A stretch of 64,000 bases of DNA, taken from contig NZ_CP102602.1 in NCBI RefSeq assembly GCF_024707485.1, positions 744,001 through 808,000 on the forward strand. Reading direction: 5' to 3'. The notes beneath the pieces were generated by a model. That model was given only the letters and a program-made list of their open reading frames with translations. It made no database searches and was not told where the DNA came from. The stretch comes from Thermococcus thermotolerans. Its GTDB lineage: Archaea; Methanobacteriota_B; Thermococci; Thermococcales; Thermococcaceae. The position numbers and the translations under genes are program-made. Each line of letters opens with the position of its first letter. Within the stretch, counting starts at the first letter, position 1. Positions 23,775 to 31,198 of the stretch are shown here, in pieces.

Positions 23775-24805
23775 CTTTCGACCCTCACATCTCTGGCCAT
23801 TTTCCTCCCGTAGCCCCTAGCGAGCCCAAACCCAAAGTAGGCGAGCAGAGCCGGGATTATCAGAGCCAGGAGCGCGCCCTGTCTGGCGTGGGCAACGAAG
23901 TCCCAGTATTCTAAGTTGCCGTACGGAGTCATGAATAACGCGGCCACCGTCACTCCCACCAGCGCCGCGAGTGCGTATGCCACCTTGCGCCAGACCCTCA
24001 CTGGCTCAAGAGCGAGCACTTCCTTTCCCTTGTGGCCGTCGTATGCAACGAAATACGTTCCACCCTCGATGTCGTAGTACACCTTCCAGAGGGGGTAAAA
24101 CACGAGGGCAAAGTCCTCGACCTCTCCTCCAAACCCAAATGATTTTATCTCAGTGTCCTTTGGAACGTGCTTCTCCTTTGCGAGGTCCGACGCCCTGTCC
24201 AAGAGGGCAAGCTTGGCCTGTTCCTTCCCAAAATCGGTGTTTAAGAACTCCAGCTCAAGACTTTCCCACCTACTGGGTGTCAGCTCAGCTATTGGCTTTG
24301 GCTCCATCATGTACTTAAGCGTGTTCTTTATCTCTTTGAAGGTTATGTAGCCCGCCCTTTCAAATTTTTTCGCGAGGGTCTCAACGGCTATGTCGTAGAC
24401 ACCTCTCCTTGCGGGAACGCAAACGAGGGGGTTATCTTCAAATTCCCTGTACCTGACGACCCTCTTCTTCTTGTTACCCTCCTTTTCGTAATCAACGAAC
24501 CTGACGTACCCATGGCCCTCGACCTTCCCGAACCACAGTGGAACGTAGAAACCCTCAATCTTGGCTATTTCAACCTTCCCGCGGAGGCCTATGTAGTCCC
24601 TGTCCTGCCCCACGCGCTCCCAGAAGAGGCGGAGTATTTCCTTCTTTGGGAGGCTCTCAACGAAGAAGACGTTCTTCTCGGTGAAAATTTTGTCGTAGGA
24701 GTTGGGGTAACCACAGTACGGGCAGACGACTATTATATCCTCGGGAGTGACATCAAGGGGCGCACCGCACCGCTCGCACCTGAGAACCTCGATGATTACC
24801 ACCAC
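23771..24805 (-). CDS. Zinc-ribbon membrane-anchored protein, paralogue
   Basis: Unknown function. 344 residues: zinc ribbon C9-x2-C...CPYCG (residues 9-34), a soluble region with LYVPFYIFF-like and FYPLWKVYYD segments matching the neighbour, two C-terminal membrane helices (about 275-325) and a basic tail (RGYGRKMARDVRVER). The paralogue is encoded directly downstream with a 4-base overlap. Start is GTG (24805 or 24802) without a clear ribosome binding site, so a start error is possible. Confidence 0.7.
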   Translation of the reverse strand: MVVIIEVLRCERCGAPLDVTPEDIIVVCPYCGYPNSYDKIFTEKNVFFVESLPKKEILRLFWERVGQDRDYIGLRGKVEIAKIEGFYVPLWFGKVEGHGYVRFVDYEKEGNKKKRVVRYREFEDNPLVCVPARRGVYDIAVETLAKKFERAGYITFKEIKNTLKYMMEPKPIAELTPSRWESLELEFLNTDFGKEQAKLALLDRASDLAKEKHVPKDTEIKSFGFGGEVEDFALVFYPLWKVYYDIEGGTYFVAYDGHKGKEVLALEPVRVWRKVAYALAALVGVTVAALFMTPYGNLEYWDFVAHARQGALLALIIPALLAYFGFGLARGYGRKMARDVRVER

Positions 24806-24838
24806 TGATTGGGAGGAAGGTAAAGGTTAAAAGTTTTT

Positions 24839-24895
24839 GGCTCAGGCCGTCGATCCCGGGCATCTTTTACCCCAAAGGCCAATGTCATCATCGCC
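24839..24895 (-). ncRNA. Candidate C/D box guide sRNA
   Basis: In a 119-base gap the minus strand has GGC, then GATGATGA (C box, 24892-24885), about 40 bases, then CTGA (D box, 24845-24842) and GCC. The GGC/GCC ends form the usual terminal stem. A degraded internal C' (AGATGC) lies 12-15 bases before the D box; D' is not obvious. A TATA-like CTTTTAAGG (24916-24924) is about 25 bases upstream of the predicted 5' end. The guide next to D reads CCCGGGATCGACGG on the RNA. Target not identified. Confidence 0.5.
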
Positions 24896-24924
24896 GAATT
24901 CAATTCGAGAAGTTCCTTAAAAGC

Positions 24925-25365
24925 TCACCTGTATCTCAGCCAGAAGTACAGCGACGCGCTCCCCACGACGATGGAAACCGCGAGCAGGAAAGCGCCAACG
25001 AACCGCGCCACGTACGAGCTCTCTCCAATGGCCAGCCACCCCATTATCAGCCCAGCCGGGACCAGAAGCAGAACTGATTTCTCGGAATTCCAGAAGAAGG
25101 CCGTCATCATAAGCCCGCCCGCGACGAGGTAAAGCGGGTTCCCGTAGTTCAAAAACAGCATCGTAGGGAGGAGAACGCCAAAAACGAGATAGGCCTCACC
25201 AGCACGCTTCGAAGGCTTTGAGCGGTTGATTATGGAAGCCCCGGAAAAGAGGGCCACGAATGCCGCCAGAAGGAGTGCGAGAGAAAGCTCCCCGCTGGAA
25301 CCCTGAAGATATGCGGAAAGGCCAGCGAACACGAGGGAGAGCGCAATAAGCGCCTCGCCCTTCAC
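24925..25365 (-). CDS. Small polytopic membrane protein
   Basis: Unrecognised. 146 residues with about five predicted membrane helices and no conserved polar motif (LIALSLVFAGLSAYLQG; LSLALLLAAFVALFSGASII; VLLPTMLFLNYG; LLVPAGLIMGWLAIG; FLLAVSIVVGSASLYFWL). It uses a GTG start with GAGGTGGGAGC upstream. Nine bases separate it from the queE stop, so it is probably co-transcribed. Confidence 0.65.
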   Translation of the reverse strand: MKGEALIALSLVFAGLSAYLQGSSGELSLALLLAAFVALFSGASIINRSKPSKRAGEAYLVFGVLLPTMLFLNYGNPLYLVAGGLMMTAFFWNSEKSVLLLVPAGLIMGWLAIGESSYVARFVGAFLLAVSIVVGSASLYFWLRYR

Positions 25366-25374
25366 GCTCCCACC

Positions 25375-26136
25375 TCAGAGGACGTTGAGGTACTTGTGAA
25401 CCTGGAAGCTCAGGCCGACGTTCTTCCGCCCCATAACGAGCGAGGCTTCACGGTACAGCTCCATGAGTCTCTCCTGGCTTACCTCAATCGGTTCCCTCGG
25501 CTGGATCACGAGGGGAGCCAGACCCTTCAGCAGCTCCGCATACCAGCTGATGTTCTCGATTTTTGTCTCGGATGTAACGACGAGCTTGGCGTAAACTTTT
25601 GCCCCTGCTTCCTTCAGAATCCTTATGCTCTCGACCTCACGGAGAACCAAAGCCCTCCAGTCCCCTGTGGCCTTTGCCGTCTCGTCCTTTATGTCAACGC
25701 TCGCGTAGTCGGTAAGGTGGGCAACCTCTCTAATCAGCTCCGGAAGGCCTCCGTGGGTCTCAAGGAAGTTATCAAAGCCGAGCTCCTTCATCCTCTCCAT
25801 GAGTGCCTTGAGCGCCCTTATCTGGAGCGTCGGCTCGCCGCCGGTGTAGCTTATCGAGTGTACGTCACCGGTATCGAGGCGTAGAACGGCCTCGATCACC
25901 TCATCAAACGAAGCGGGATTCGGTCTGTACTCGAACTTCCCCGTAAATGGCTCGACCTCGTAGCGCCAGCGGGAAACGCGAGAGGCGTTGATATATTTCC
26001 TGGAGTCACACCAGGCACAGTTAAGGTCGCAGCCTGCGAAGCGGACGAAGATCTGCCTCCTTCCAAAGGCAGAACCTTCGACGCTTCCACCTTCGCCCTG
26101 CCAGCTGTTGAAGACCTCGGCCATTATGAGCTTCAT
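25375..26136 (-). CDS. queE: 7-carboxy-7-deazaguanine synthase (radical SAM QueE)
   Basis: 253 residues. It has the radical SAM CxxxCxxC motif C-D-L-N-C-A-W-C (about residues 36-43) after FVRFAG, the glycine-rich SISYTGGEPTLQ motif, and the N-terminal NSWQGEGGSVEG substrate loop characteristic of QueE. It converts 6-carboxytetrahydropterin to CDG, the precursor of archaeosine in archaeal tRNA. GGTGTTGAC precedes the ATG. Confidence 0.9.
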   Translation of the reverse strand: MKLIMAEVFNSWQGEGGSVEGSAFGRRQIFVRFAGCDLNCAWCDSRKYINASRVSRWRYEVEPFTGKFEYRPNPASFDEVIEAVLRLDTGDVHSISYTGGEPTLQIRALKALMERMKELGFDNFLETHGGLPELIREVAHLTDYASVDIKDETAKATGDWRALVLREVESIRILKEAGAKVYAKLVVTSETKIENISWYAELLKGLAPLVIQPREPIEVSQERLMELYREASLVMGRKNVGLSFQVHKYLNVL

Positions 26137-26145
26137 GTCAACACC

Positions 26146-26406
26146 TCACAGGTCATCCACATCAACGCCCTTAACGTGCTCGCTCACGTAGCCTTCAAGA
26201 ATCTCAACCCGTACCTTTCTTTCCTCGCCGGTCATGTCGGCCATAAGCTGAACTCCCCTGGCGTAGTCCCAGAGGCGCCTCTTTACCTCGTCCGTAATCC
26301 TCTCCGCCATGATTATTATCTCCCGCTCGCTGGGCATTCCACTCACAATCTCGATGACCTTCCGGGCGTCATCCTCGGTGAAGGTTCCCCTCTTCTTGAA
26401 GAGCAA
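26146..26406 (-). CDS. Small conserved protein of unknown function
   Basis: Unrecognised. 86 residues, predominantly helical, charged, no cysteines (FTEDDARKVIEIVSGMPSEREIIIMAERI). Start is TTG 26406, supported by GGAGGTGG just upstream. The stop lies 9 bases before queE, so it is probably in the same operon. Confidence 0.6.
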   Translation of the reverse strand: MLFKKRGTFTEDDARKVIEIVSGMPSEREIIIMAERITDEVKRRLWDYARGVQLMADMTGEERKVRVEILEGYVSEHVKGVDVDDL

Positions 26407-26458
26407 GCTACCACCTCCAGCTTTAATTAAACAATTGCATAATTCAGCAATTACATTA

Positions 26459-26959
26459 TCAAATATATTTCATCAGCAGTTCGACGGCCTCCTCGAATAT
26501 CTCCCTGTCCCTTCCGTCAAGGACGCTTTCGAGGTAGTGAAGGCTCACGAGGTTGAGGATTATGTAGGCGGTGTTCCTGTCAAGGCCGAGGTCATAGGCC
26601 TCGTAGAAGACGATTTCCCTTCCAAGGGCCTCGTTCAGCATCTCCACGAAGTAGGCGATGTCCTCCACGCGGAGCTCGTCCCATTTGCTCTCCATTTCGT
26701 CAAAATACCTCTCCATTATCCTGAGGGTCTCAAGGTCAAGCCTGAGCGTCCCCTCAAAGTAAGGAAACTCGCCCACGCGGAAAATTTTGACACCCTCCTC
26801 GTCCTGGATGCCTATGTAGTCCCACAGGAGAACGCCTTCAACGGGATTGTGGCCGTATTTGCTCGCCAGATATGAGAAGCGCTCCATTATTTCGGTCATG
26901 TCGTCGAGAAACTCCTCTTCGTCGCGGAAGTGTATTATCTTGCTTATCGTTCCAGCCAT
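26459..26959 (-). CDS. Conserved hypothetical protein
   Basis: Unrecognised. 166 residues, acidic, alpha-helical, without signal peptide or membrane segments. Low-complexity acidic helices occur at DEEEFLDDMTEIMERF and ELRVEDIAYFVEMLNEALG. I start at ATG 26959 with GGTG upstream; GTG 26968 is also possible. It is a single gene 52 bases upstream of the previous operon. Confidence 0.6.
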   Translation of the reverse strand: MAGTISKIIHFRDEEEFLDDMTEIMERFSYLASKYGHNPVEGVLLWDYIGIQDEEGVKIFRVGEFPYFEGTLRLDLETLRIMERYFDEMESKWDELRVEDIAYFVEMLNEALGREIVFYEAYDLGLDRNTAYIILNLVSLHYLESVLDGRDREIFEEAVELLMKYI

Positions 26960-27062
26960 GTTCTGCACCTAATTGGAGTTGGGGGTGAAGTTATAAGGAT
27001 TTGGCACCACAAAGATAAAAAGACTAGGATGCATCTAATCAACCGATTCACTAGTATCCTCT

Positions 27063-27099
27063 TCTGACCTCCTCCCCGCCTTGAAGGGCGAAGCTTTCA
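27063..27099. repeat. Possible IS200/IS605-type element end
   Basis: The string CTGACCTCCTCCCCGCC and TTGAAGGGCGAAGC, with a short GCC/GGC hairpin, resembles the subterminal hairpin ends of thermococcal IS605-family elements. No transposase or TnpB gene is present, so if real it is a solo remnant. Identification is from memory of the pattern, not from a search. Confidence 0.3.
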
Positions 27100-27138
27100 A
27101 AAGAAAAAATGATAACAAAAATATGAATCCAAGAGACG

Positions 27139-28317
27139 CTAATTTATGCTCCAGTCCCAATAATAGACTAAGGTATTTGATGCATGGATGTCTGGAGACA
27201 AAGGTATGTTATTGACCCAATTGACGGTTATTGTAAATTTCTGACTAGCCTCGACGTGTTTGTTTGGAATCCTCAGCGAAAACATGTATCCTGGCTCTAC
27301 ACTGACCCACTCATCCCCAACTCCGAGATCTCTGTTAAATTTGTAAGTCCAGCGAACCCAATTCTCCCCGGTATTATCAACGGTGATTTTGACGGCTTTA
27401 AGTATGTTGGTAATCGTGACACTTGCTCCCCCATTACCCAAGGTATACTGAAGTGCCTGAGAATGTTCTTCGTTATAATAATCAACATTGTATGATGGTT
27501 TAAATGAATCTAGCGAAAAGACACTATTCCCATCAGGTCTTGTGTCGACTTGGATTGTAATCTTCTCAAATTCCCAATTGAGTATGGGTAGTATGCCCGC
27601 TGAGTTAGGCTGTATTTTTTGAACCTTGTTTGAGTTCCGCTTTGAACCCCAAAGATAACGGCCGGCATAAACATACGTCTGCATGTCAACGACACGCCAG
27701 TCGTAGTCAGGATTCATGTCTGCCAACTTGTAAACCAGGTAGACTAACTGTAACCTACCATGTGGATACCACCCATCACCCGATGTCCAAGTTATCTTGC
27801 TCTCAAGATATGCATCCGTTGAAGTGGAAACGGATTCTGCTGAAAAATTTGAGATAACCTTTCCATTTGCCATTGCCCTCCAAGAATAGTCAACGGGAAT
27901 TTCTATCGGAACCGTATATTCAACAAAATACGTCTTCCTGAACTCCGCTAGTGCCTCTTCTTTGAACTTTTTTATGTCCTTTGCGACATATTCTTCCGGA
28001 GCAGCATATATAAAAAACCTTCCTCTGGGGAGAATCTTGACGGCATATACCGTGTCATTGCCGAATCTAATGATATATGGAAGAAGTTTCGCATCTTTAA
28101 GTATTTCAAGACCATAAGAGTCCACTAAAATAAGCTGTCCTTCCTTGAGCAACTTCTCAGCCTGTTCCTGAGAAATAGCATGTATAATACCCGATGAGGT
28201 GGTTTCCTTTGGCGTATCCCTCTGCTGGAGGTAGGAATCCCCAGCAATTCCAATTCTAGCCGTCACTCCAACCATAAGCAGCCCTATCAGGACTGCTAGC
28301 AGCGGCTTCCATCGCAA
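27139..28317 (-). CDS. Secreted protein of unknown function, AT-rich
   Basis: Unrecognised. 392 residues. Start is TTG 28317: GGGGTGA lies five bases upstream, and the resulting N-terminus is a proper signal peptide (MRWKPLLAVLIGLLMVGVTA). An in-frame GTG at 28326 overlaps that binding site. The mature part is rich in Tyr, Asn, Ser and Trp with beta-strand periodicity and no cysteines. The signal peptide resembles that of the protein at 34504. Base composition is clearly more AT-rich than in neighbours, suggesting recent acquisition or weak constraint. Confidence 0.65.
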   Translation of the reverse strand: MRWKPLLAVLIGLLMVGVTARIGIAGDSYLQQRDTPKETTSSGIIHAISQEQAEKLLKEGQLILVDSYGLEILKDAKLLPYIIRFGNDTVYAVKILPRGRFFIYAAPEEYVAKDIKKFKEEALAEFRKTYFVEYTVPIEIPVDYSWRAMANGKVISNFSAESVSTSTDAYLESKITWTSGDGWYPHGRLQLVYLVYKLADMNPDYDWRVVDMQTYVYAGRYLWGSKRNSNKVQKIQPNSAGILPILNWEFEKITIQVDTRPDGNSVFSLDSFKPSYNVDYYNEEHSQALQYTLGNGGASVTITNILKAVKITVDNTGENWVRWTYKFNRDLGVGDEWVSVEPGYMFSLRIPNKHVEASQKFTITVNWVNNIPLSPDIHASNTLVYYWDWSIN

Positions 28318-28530
28318 GTTGCTCACCCCTTATAAGTTTCCGCATTATCACTTAAACAACTTGTCTTTATAGATTTTTCCTTTTAGTATAAGCAAGCTCT
28401 TTTTATTTTTTTAAGTATAAATTTTTTATAATTAAGTTTTACTCTTTAGAATGAACAAAAAGAAAGCAGAGTAAAAGACTGCGCTCTATTGTTCAGTAAC
28501 CTTTTTATCACTATTATCGCATTTCCTCCT

Positions 28531-28625
28531 GCCCGACGAGTATCGGGTTGCGATGATGTCGGGACCCCCAGGGGGCCGACATCTCCAATGGCCCCCTTAC
28601 AAACTTTTCTAGTGAAAAGTTTTAT
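28531..28625 (+). ncRNA. Candidate structured GC-rich small RNA
   Basis: A GC-rich island stands out in AT-rich surroundings. Two helices can be drawn by eye: CCCGA/TCGGG (28532-28536 with 28543-28547) and GATGTCGG/CCGACATC (28555-28562 with 28576-28583, extended inside by CCC/GGG). It ends in a perfect 9-bp hairpin (28601-28622) followed by TTATC, which could act as a terminator. TTTTTAT at 28502-28507 is about 26 bases before the predicted 5' end. High GC content is how structured RNAs stand out in hyperthermophiles. No known RNA family is recognised. Confidence 0.45.
28601..28622. repeat. Perfect hairpin AAACTTTTC-TAGT-GAAAAGTTT
   Basis: Nine-base perfect inverted repeat with a four-base loop. 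First of four related short hairpins in this gap; it also closes the candidate RNA. Confidence 0.6.
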
Positions 28626-28722
28626 CAAATACTTCTGACTGTTCCTGAGGCGGGTTTATTAGTCTGTGCACTTTAATGCAGGTAATTTTTGTTGTTGGTT
28701 TGTTTTACAATTACGAGTTAAC

Positions 28723-28777
28723 AGGGATCCACTCTCAAGAAAGACGTCCGTTGGACGCCAGAATGGAAGTGGACCCT
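28723..28777 (+). ncRNA. Second foldable segment, possible RNA
   Basis: The outer stem GGG(A)TCCACT (28724-28733) pairs with AGTGGACCC (28768-28776) with one bulged A. The inner hairpin is CGTCC-GTT-GGACG (28745-28757). No convincing promoter or family match is seen, so this is only a structural observation. Confidence 0.3.
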
Positions 28778-28837
28778 TGTAAAAGCGCACGCATTATCCT
28801 CTGCCAGTTCAACAGAAAAAACTTAAAGAAATTTTGG

Positions 28838-28860
28838 TGAAGCTTTTCCCAAAAGCTTCA
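28838..28860. repeat. Perfect hairpin TGAAGCTTTT-CCC-AAAAGCTTCA
   Basis: Ten-base perfect inverted repeat with a CCC loop, 15 bases before the next hairpin. Confidence 0.6.
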
Positions 28861-28867
28861 ATCACAC

Positions 28868-28899
28868 ACTTTGATGAAACTTTGCCCGGCAAAGTTTCA
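28868..28899. repeat. Repeat unit A: ACTTTGATG plus hairpin
   Basis: ACTTTGATG (28869-28877) runs into an 11-bp perfect hairpin TGAAACTTTGC-CCG-GCAAAGTTTCA (28875-28899). The same order recurs at 28960-28989. A TATA-like ATTTTATAAGG follows at 28912-28921. Confidence 0.6.
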
Positions 28900-28959
28900 A
28901 CGCTCAGATAAATTTTATAAGGGAATCCTCCATCAACCGGCGGGTTTAAGAACCGCGAA

Positions 28960-28989
28960 CTTTGATGGGACTTTGCTCCGCAAAGTTTC
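28960..28989. repeat. Repeat unit B: ACTTTGATG plus hairpin with G-T pairs
   Basis: Diverged copy of unit A. Hairpin GGGACTTTGC-TCC-GCAAAGTTTC (28967-28989) keeps pairing through two G-T wobbles where unit A has A-T, which points to selection on RNA pairing. The L37Ae TATA box follows 11 bases later. Confidence 0.6.
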
Positions 28990-28999
28990 CAGGCAAAGG

Positions 29000-29007
29000 T
29001 TTATAAA
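29000..29007 (+). promoter_or_regulatory. TATA box of the L37Ae-RpoP operon
   Basis: TTTATAAA preceded by purine-rich GGCAAAGG as BRE. The expected start is near 29030, giving an untranslated leader of about 35 bases that contains GGGGTGATG before the L37Ae ATG. Confidence 0.6.
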
Positions 29008-29064
29008 ACGTCTCCGGAAACACTCTCCAGTCGTGAAAACCGTTGATAATTAGGGGTGATGCTC

Positions 29065-29325
29065 ATGGGAAGGACTACTAAGGTTGGTTCAGCTGGAAGG
29101 TACGGTCCCAGGTACGGTCTCAAGATCAGGAGAAGGGTCGCGGCTGTTGAGGCCAAGATGAAGCAGAAGCACGTCTGCCCGGTCTGCGGAAGGAAGGCTG
29201 TCAGGAGGATAAGCACCGGCATATGGCAGTGCCAGAAGTGCGGAGCAACTTTCGCCGGCGGTGCCTACCTGCCGACCACTCCGGCCGGAAAGGTCGCCAA
29301 GCGTGTCACGGCCTCCAAGGCCTGA
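29065..29325 (+). CDS. rpl37ae: Ribosomal protein eL43 (L37Ae)
   Basis: 86-residue zinc-ribbon protein of the large ribosomal subunit. N-terminus [24 protein letters not shown] matches the family. Zinc ligands are CPVCGRK and CQKCG (C-x2-C-x14-C-x2-C, residues 36-56). ATG 29065 follows GGGGTGATGCTC. It is followed 33 bases later by rpoP, the usual archaeal order. Confidence 0.95.
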   Translation: MGRTTKVGSAGRYGPRYGLKIRRRVAAVEAKMKQKHVCPVCGRKAVRRISTGIWQCQKCGATFAGGAYLPTTPAGKVAKRVTASKA

Positions 29326-29358
29326 CCCCTTTCCTTTGCTTAGTTTAGGGTGATAACC

Positions 29359-29508
29359 ATGGTGATGGCCGTTTACCGCTGCGCAAAGTGTGGAAAGGAG
29401 GTCGAGCTCGACCTCGAAAACACCAGGGAAGTCCGCTGCCCCTACTGCGGCAGCAAGATACTCTACAAGCCCAGGCCCAGGGTGGCCAGGCGCGTAAAGG
29501 CGATCTGA
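29359..29508 (+). CDS. rpoP: DNA-directed RNA polymerase subunit P
   Basis: 49 residues, the size of archaeal Rpo12. Zinc ligands CAKCGKE and CPYCGSK (C-x2-C ... C-x2-C) are followed by the basic ILYKPRPRVARRVKAI tail. It is too short for many gene finders. GGGTGAT precedes ATG 29359; ATG 29365 is an alternative. It lies between L37Ae and the Brix protein, as in other archaea. Confidence 0.95.
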   Translation: MVMAVYRCAKCGKEVELDLENTREVRCPYCGSKILYKPRPRVARRVKAI

Positions 29509-29560
29509 TTCTTTCGTTTCGAAAGCCTTTTATCGATTAAACGAATTTTGAGTGAGGGCT

Positions 29561-30202
29561 ATGATGCTGATAACGACTTCCCACAGACCCACGAGGAGGA
29601 CGAGGAGCTTCGGCCACGACCTGGAGAAGGTGTTCCCCAACTCGCTCTACCTGACCCGGGGAAAGAAAACGATACAGGATTTACTCATGGAGGCTTACGA
29701 CAGGAACTACGAGCGACTTTTGATAGTCAACGTCTGGAAGGGGAACCCACTCAAGATGACCTTCATCAAGGTCGACCCCAACGACTGGGGCTACCTCGGC
29801 TATCTGTACCTCCACGGCATAAAGCTCCAGCGCGAGATTGGTTTCAGGGATATAAGGCCCATACGCGAGGAGATGCCGCTCGTGGTAACTACCGCCAAGC
29901 GCGTCGGCCTCGACCACGTTGCGTTCGCCCAGGTTTTCGCCGAGCTGACCGGCGGGAAGTTCGTTCCGAGAAGGGAGCGCTCGCTCCTCGGAATAGCAGA
30001 CAGGTACAACACCGACGTGCTGAGCGTCATCGAGAGGCACCCGCGCGGAATGGCGGTGAACTTCTACCGCCTTGATGTTAGTAAGGAGAAGGCCGTTGGC
30101 CCGCTCATAAGCGTCAAGATCTGGATAATGGAGGACGGGCGGAGATGGGACTACAAAGAGGCGGCGTGGCTGAAGAAAAAACCTGGCCAATCGAAGGGGT
30201 GA
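29561..30202 (+). CDS. Brix-domain ribosome-biogenesis protein (Mil/Imp4-like)
   Basis: 213 residues, a single archaeal-type Brix domain. The start LITTSHRPTRRTRSFGHDLEKVFPNS is the family's characteristic sigma-like N-terminal motif, followed by RLLIVNVWKGNPLKMTFI and the C-terminal beta-barrel. Brix proteins bind rRNA and assist ribosome maturation. GTGAGGGCT precedes ATG 29561 (ATG 29564 is also possible). Its 3' end overlaps pcc1 by 37 bases. Confidence 0.88.
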   Translation: MMLITTSHRPTRRTRSFGHDLEKVFPNSLYLTRGKKTIQDLLMEAYDRNYERLLIVNVWKGNPLKMTFIKVDPNDWGYLGYLYLHGIKLQREIGFRDIRPIREEMPLVVTTAKRVGLDHVAFAQVFAELTGGKFVPRRERSLLGIADRYNTDVLSVIERHPRGMAVNFYRLDVSKEKAVGPLISVKIWIMEDGRRWDYKEAAWLKKKPGQSKG

Positions 30203-30423
30203 TCGAGCTCTCCTTTCCCGATGAGGAGACCGCGAGAATAGTTTACGAGAGCGTTCTGTACGAGCACGAGAGCGTACCATATCGGAGGAGCAGGATAGAG
30301 TTCCTCCGCGAGGGGAACAGGGTGATAATCCGCTTCCTTGCCCGGGACAACTCAGCTTTAAGGGGGACGCTCAATTCCTACCTCCGCTGGATCAAGGTCG
30401 CTATGGACTCGCTTGAGGTTTAG
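30166..30423 (+). CDS. pcc1: KEOPS complex subunit Pcc1
   Basis: 85 residues with the Pcc1 KH-like fold: IELSFPDEETARIVYESVLYEHESVPYRRSRIEF followed by the dimer helix ALRGTLNSYLRWIKVAMDSLEV. Pcc1 dimerises inside the KEOPS complex, which makes the universal t6A37 tRNA modification. GTG 30166 has GAGGCGGC upstream and lies inside the Brix gene, so translation is coupled. Confidence 0.88.
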   Translation: MAEEKTWPIEGVIELSFPDEETARIVYESVLYEHESVPYRRSRIEFLREGNRVIIRFLARDNSALRGTLNSYLRWIKVAMDSLEV

Positions 30424-30486
30424 CCTAAACTATTTAAAGCCCATCCCTTATTCTAACCCGGCATTACGATTACGGAGGTGTTGGTT

Positions 30487-30837
30487 ATGCAGAACATTCC
30501 GCCTCAGGTTCAGGCCATGCTCGGCCAGCTTGAGAACTATCAGGGACAGCTCCAGCTCGTCATCCAGCAGAAGCAGAAGGTTCAGCTTGAGCTCACAGAG
30601 GCCAAGAAGGCCTTGGAGGAGCTTGAGAAGGTCGATGATGGAACGGTCATATACAAGACCGTCGGAACGCTCATCGTCAAGACGGACAAGGCCAAGGCCA
30701 TCGAGGAGCTGAAGGAGAAGGTCGAAACCCTTGAGGTCCGCCTGAACGCCCTTGAGAGGCAAGAGAAGAAGCTCAACGAGAAGCTTAAGGAGCTCACCGC
30801 GAAGATACAGAGTGCGCTCAGGCCCACAGCGGGCTGA
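30487..30837 (+). CDS. pfdB: Prefoldin beta subunit
   Basis: 116-residue long coiled-coil protein: two helices (about 8-50 and 70-110) joined by the beta-hairpin GTVIYKTVGTLIVKTD. This is the beta-type (six-stranded hairpin partner) prefoldin layout. It forms the alpha2beta4 jellyfish holdase that passes unfolded proteins to the thermosome. ATG 30487 has GGAGGTG upstream; the TATA-like CTATTTAAAGC is at 30430-30440. Confidence 0.93.
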   Translation: MQNIPPQVQAMLGQLENYQGQLQLVIQQKQKVQLELTEAKKALEELEKVDDGTVIYKTVGTLIVKTDKAKAIEELKEKVETLEVRLNALERQEKKLNEKLKELTAKIQSALRPTAG

Positions 30838-30865
30838 CCTCTTCTCTTTCATTTGGGTGGTAGCG

Positions 30866-31198
30866 ATGGGCGAGGAAGCCAGCGGGAGGAAGGTTATCAA
30901 CATTGGTCTGCCGGAGCTGAGCGAAGAGCAGCTCATAGAGGTCGGAGAGGTCGCTCAGGAGACGATAATCAAGCACGTCTTCGATGTCCTCAACAGGAGC
31001 GACGTCAAGGACATCGAAGTGACGATGAGGATAAACCGGAACGAGACCCTCGACCTTGAGGTTGAGGTTTACCTTGAGGTTCCGGTTTTTGTAAAGGTTG
31101 ACGTTGAAGGGCTTATTGACGATGCCGTTGAGAAGGCCTACGCGGCCGTCGAGAGGAAGCTGAGGGAGATCGCGGATGAGGGGCAAAATAAGGCTTAA
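30866..31198 (+). CDS. DUF3194 family protein
   Basis: 110 residues, acidic alpha/beta protein with a C-terminal amphipathic helix (VDVEGLIDDAVEKAYAAVERKLREIA). Always next to prefoldin beta or the DHH protein in Thermococcales as far as I know; function unknown. ATG 30866 has GGGTGGTAGCG upstream. It overlaps the DHH gene by 23 bases. Confidence 0.75.
   Translation: MGEEASGRKVINIGLPELSEEQLIEVGEVAQETIIKHVFDVLNRSDVKDIEVTMRINRNETLDLEVEVYLEVPVFVKVDVEGLIDDAVEKAYAAVERKLREIADEGQNKA

Larger units (their letters stand above)
28330..29064. other. 735-base gene-free region with structured RNA candidates and hairpin repeats
   Basis: No credible protein gene. From left to right it holds an AT-rich stretch (28330-28500), a TATA-like element followed by a GC-rich structured segment (28531-28625), a second foldable segment (28723-28777), three hairpins (28838-28860, 28875-28899, 28967-28989) and the L37Ae promoter. 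Confidence 0.6.

Noticed and set aside
28551-28600. C/D box RNA suggested by GATGATG
   Set aside because: No CTGA D box at a fitting distance and no terminal stem around it; the GC-rich hairpins explain the segment better.
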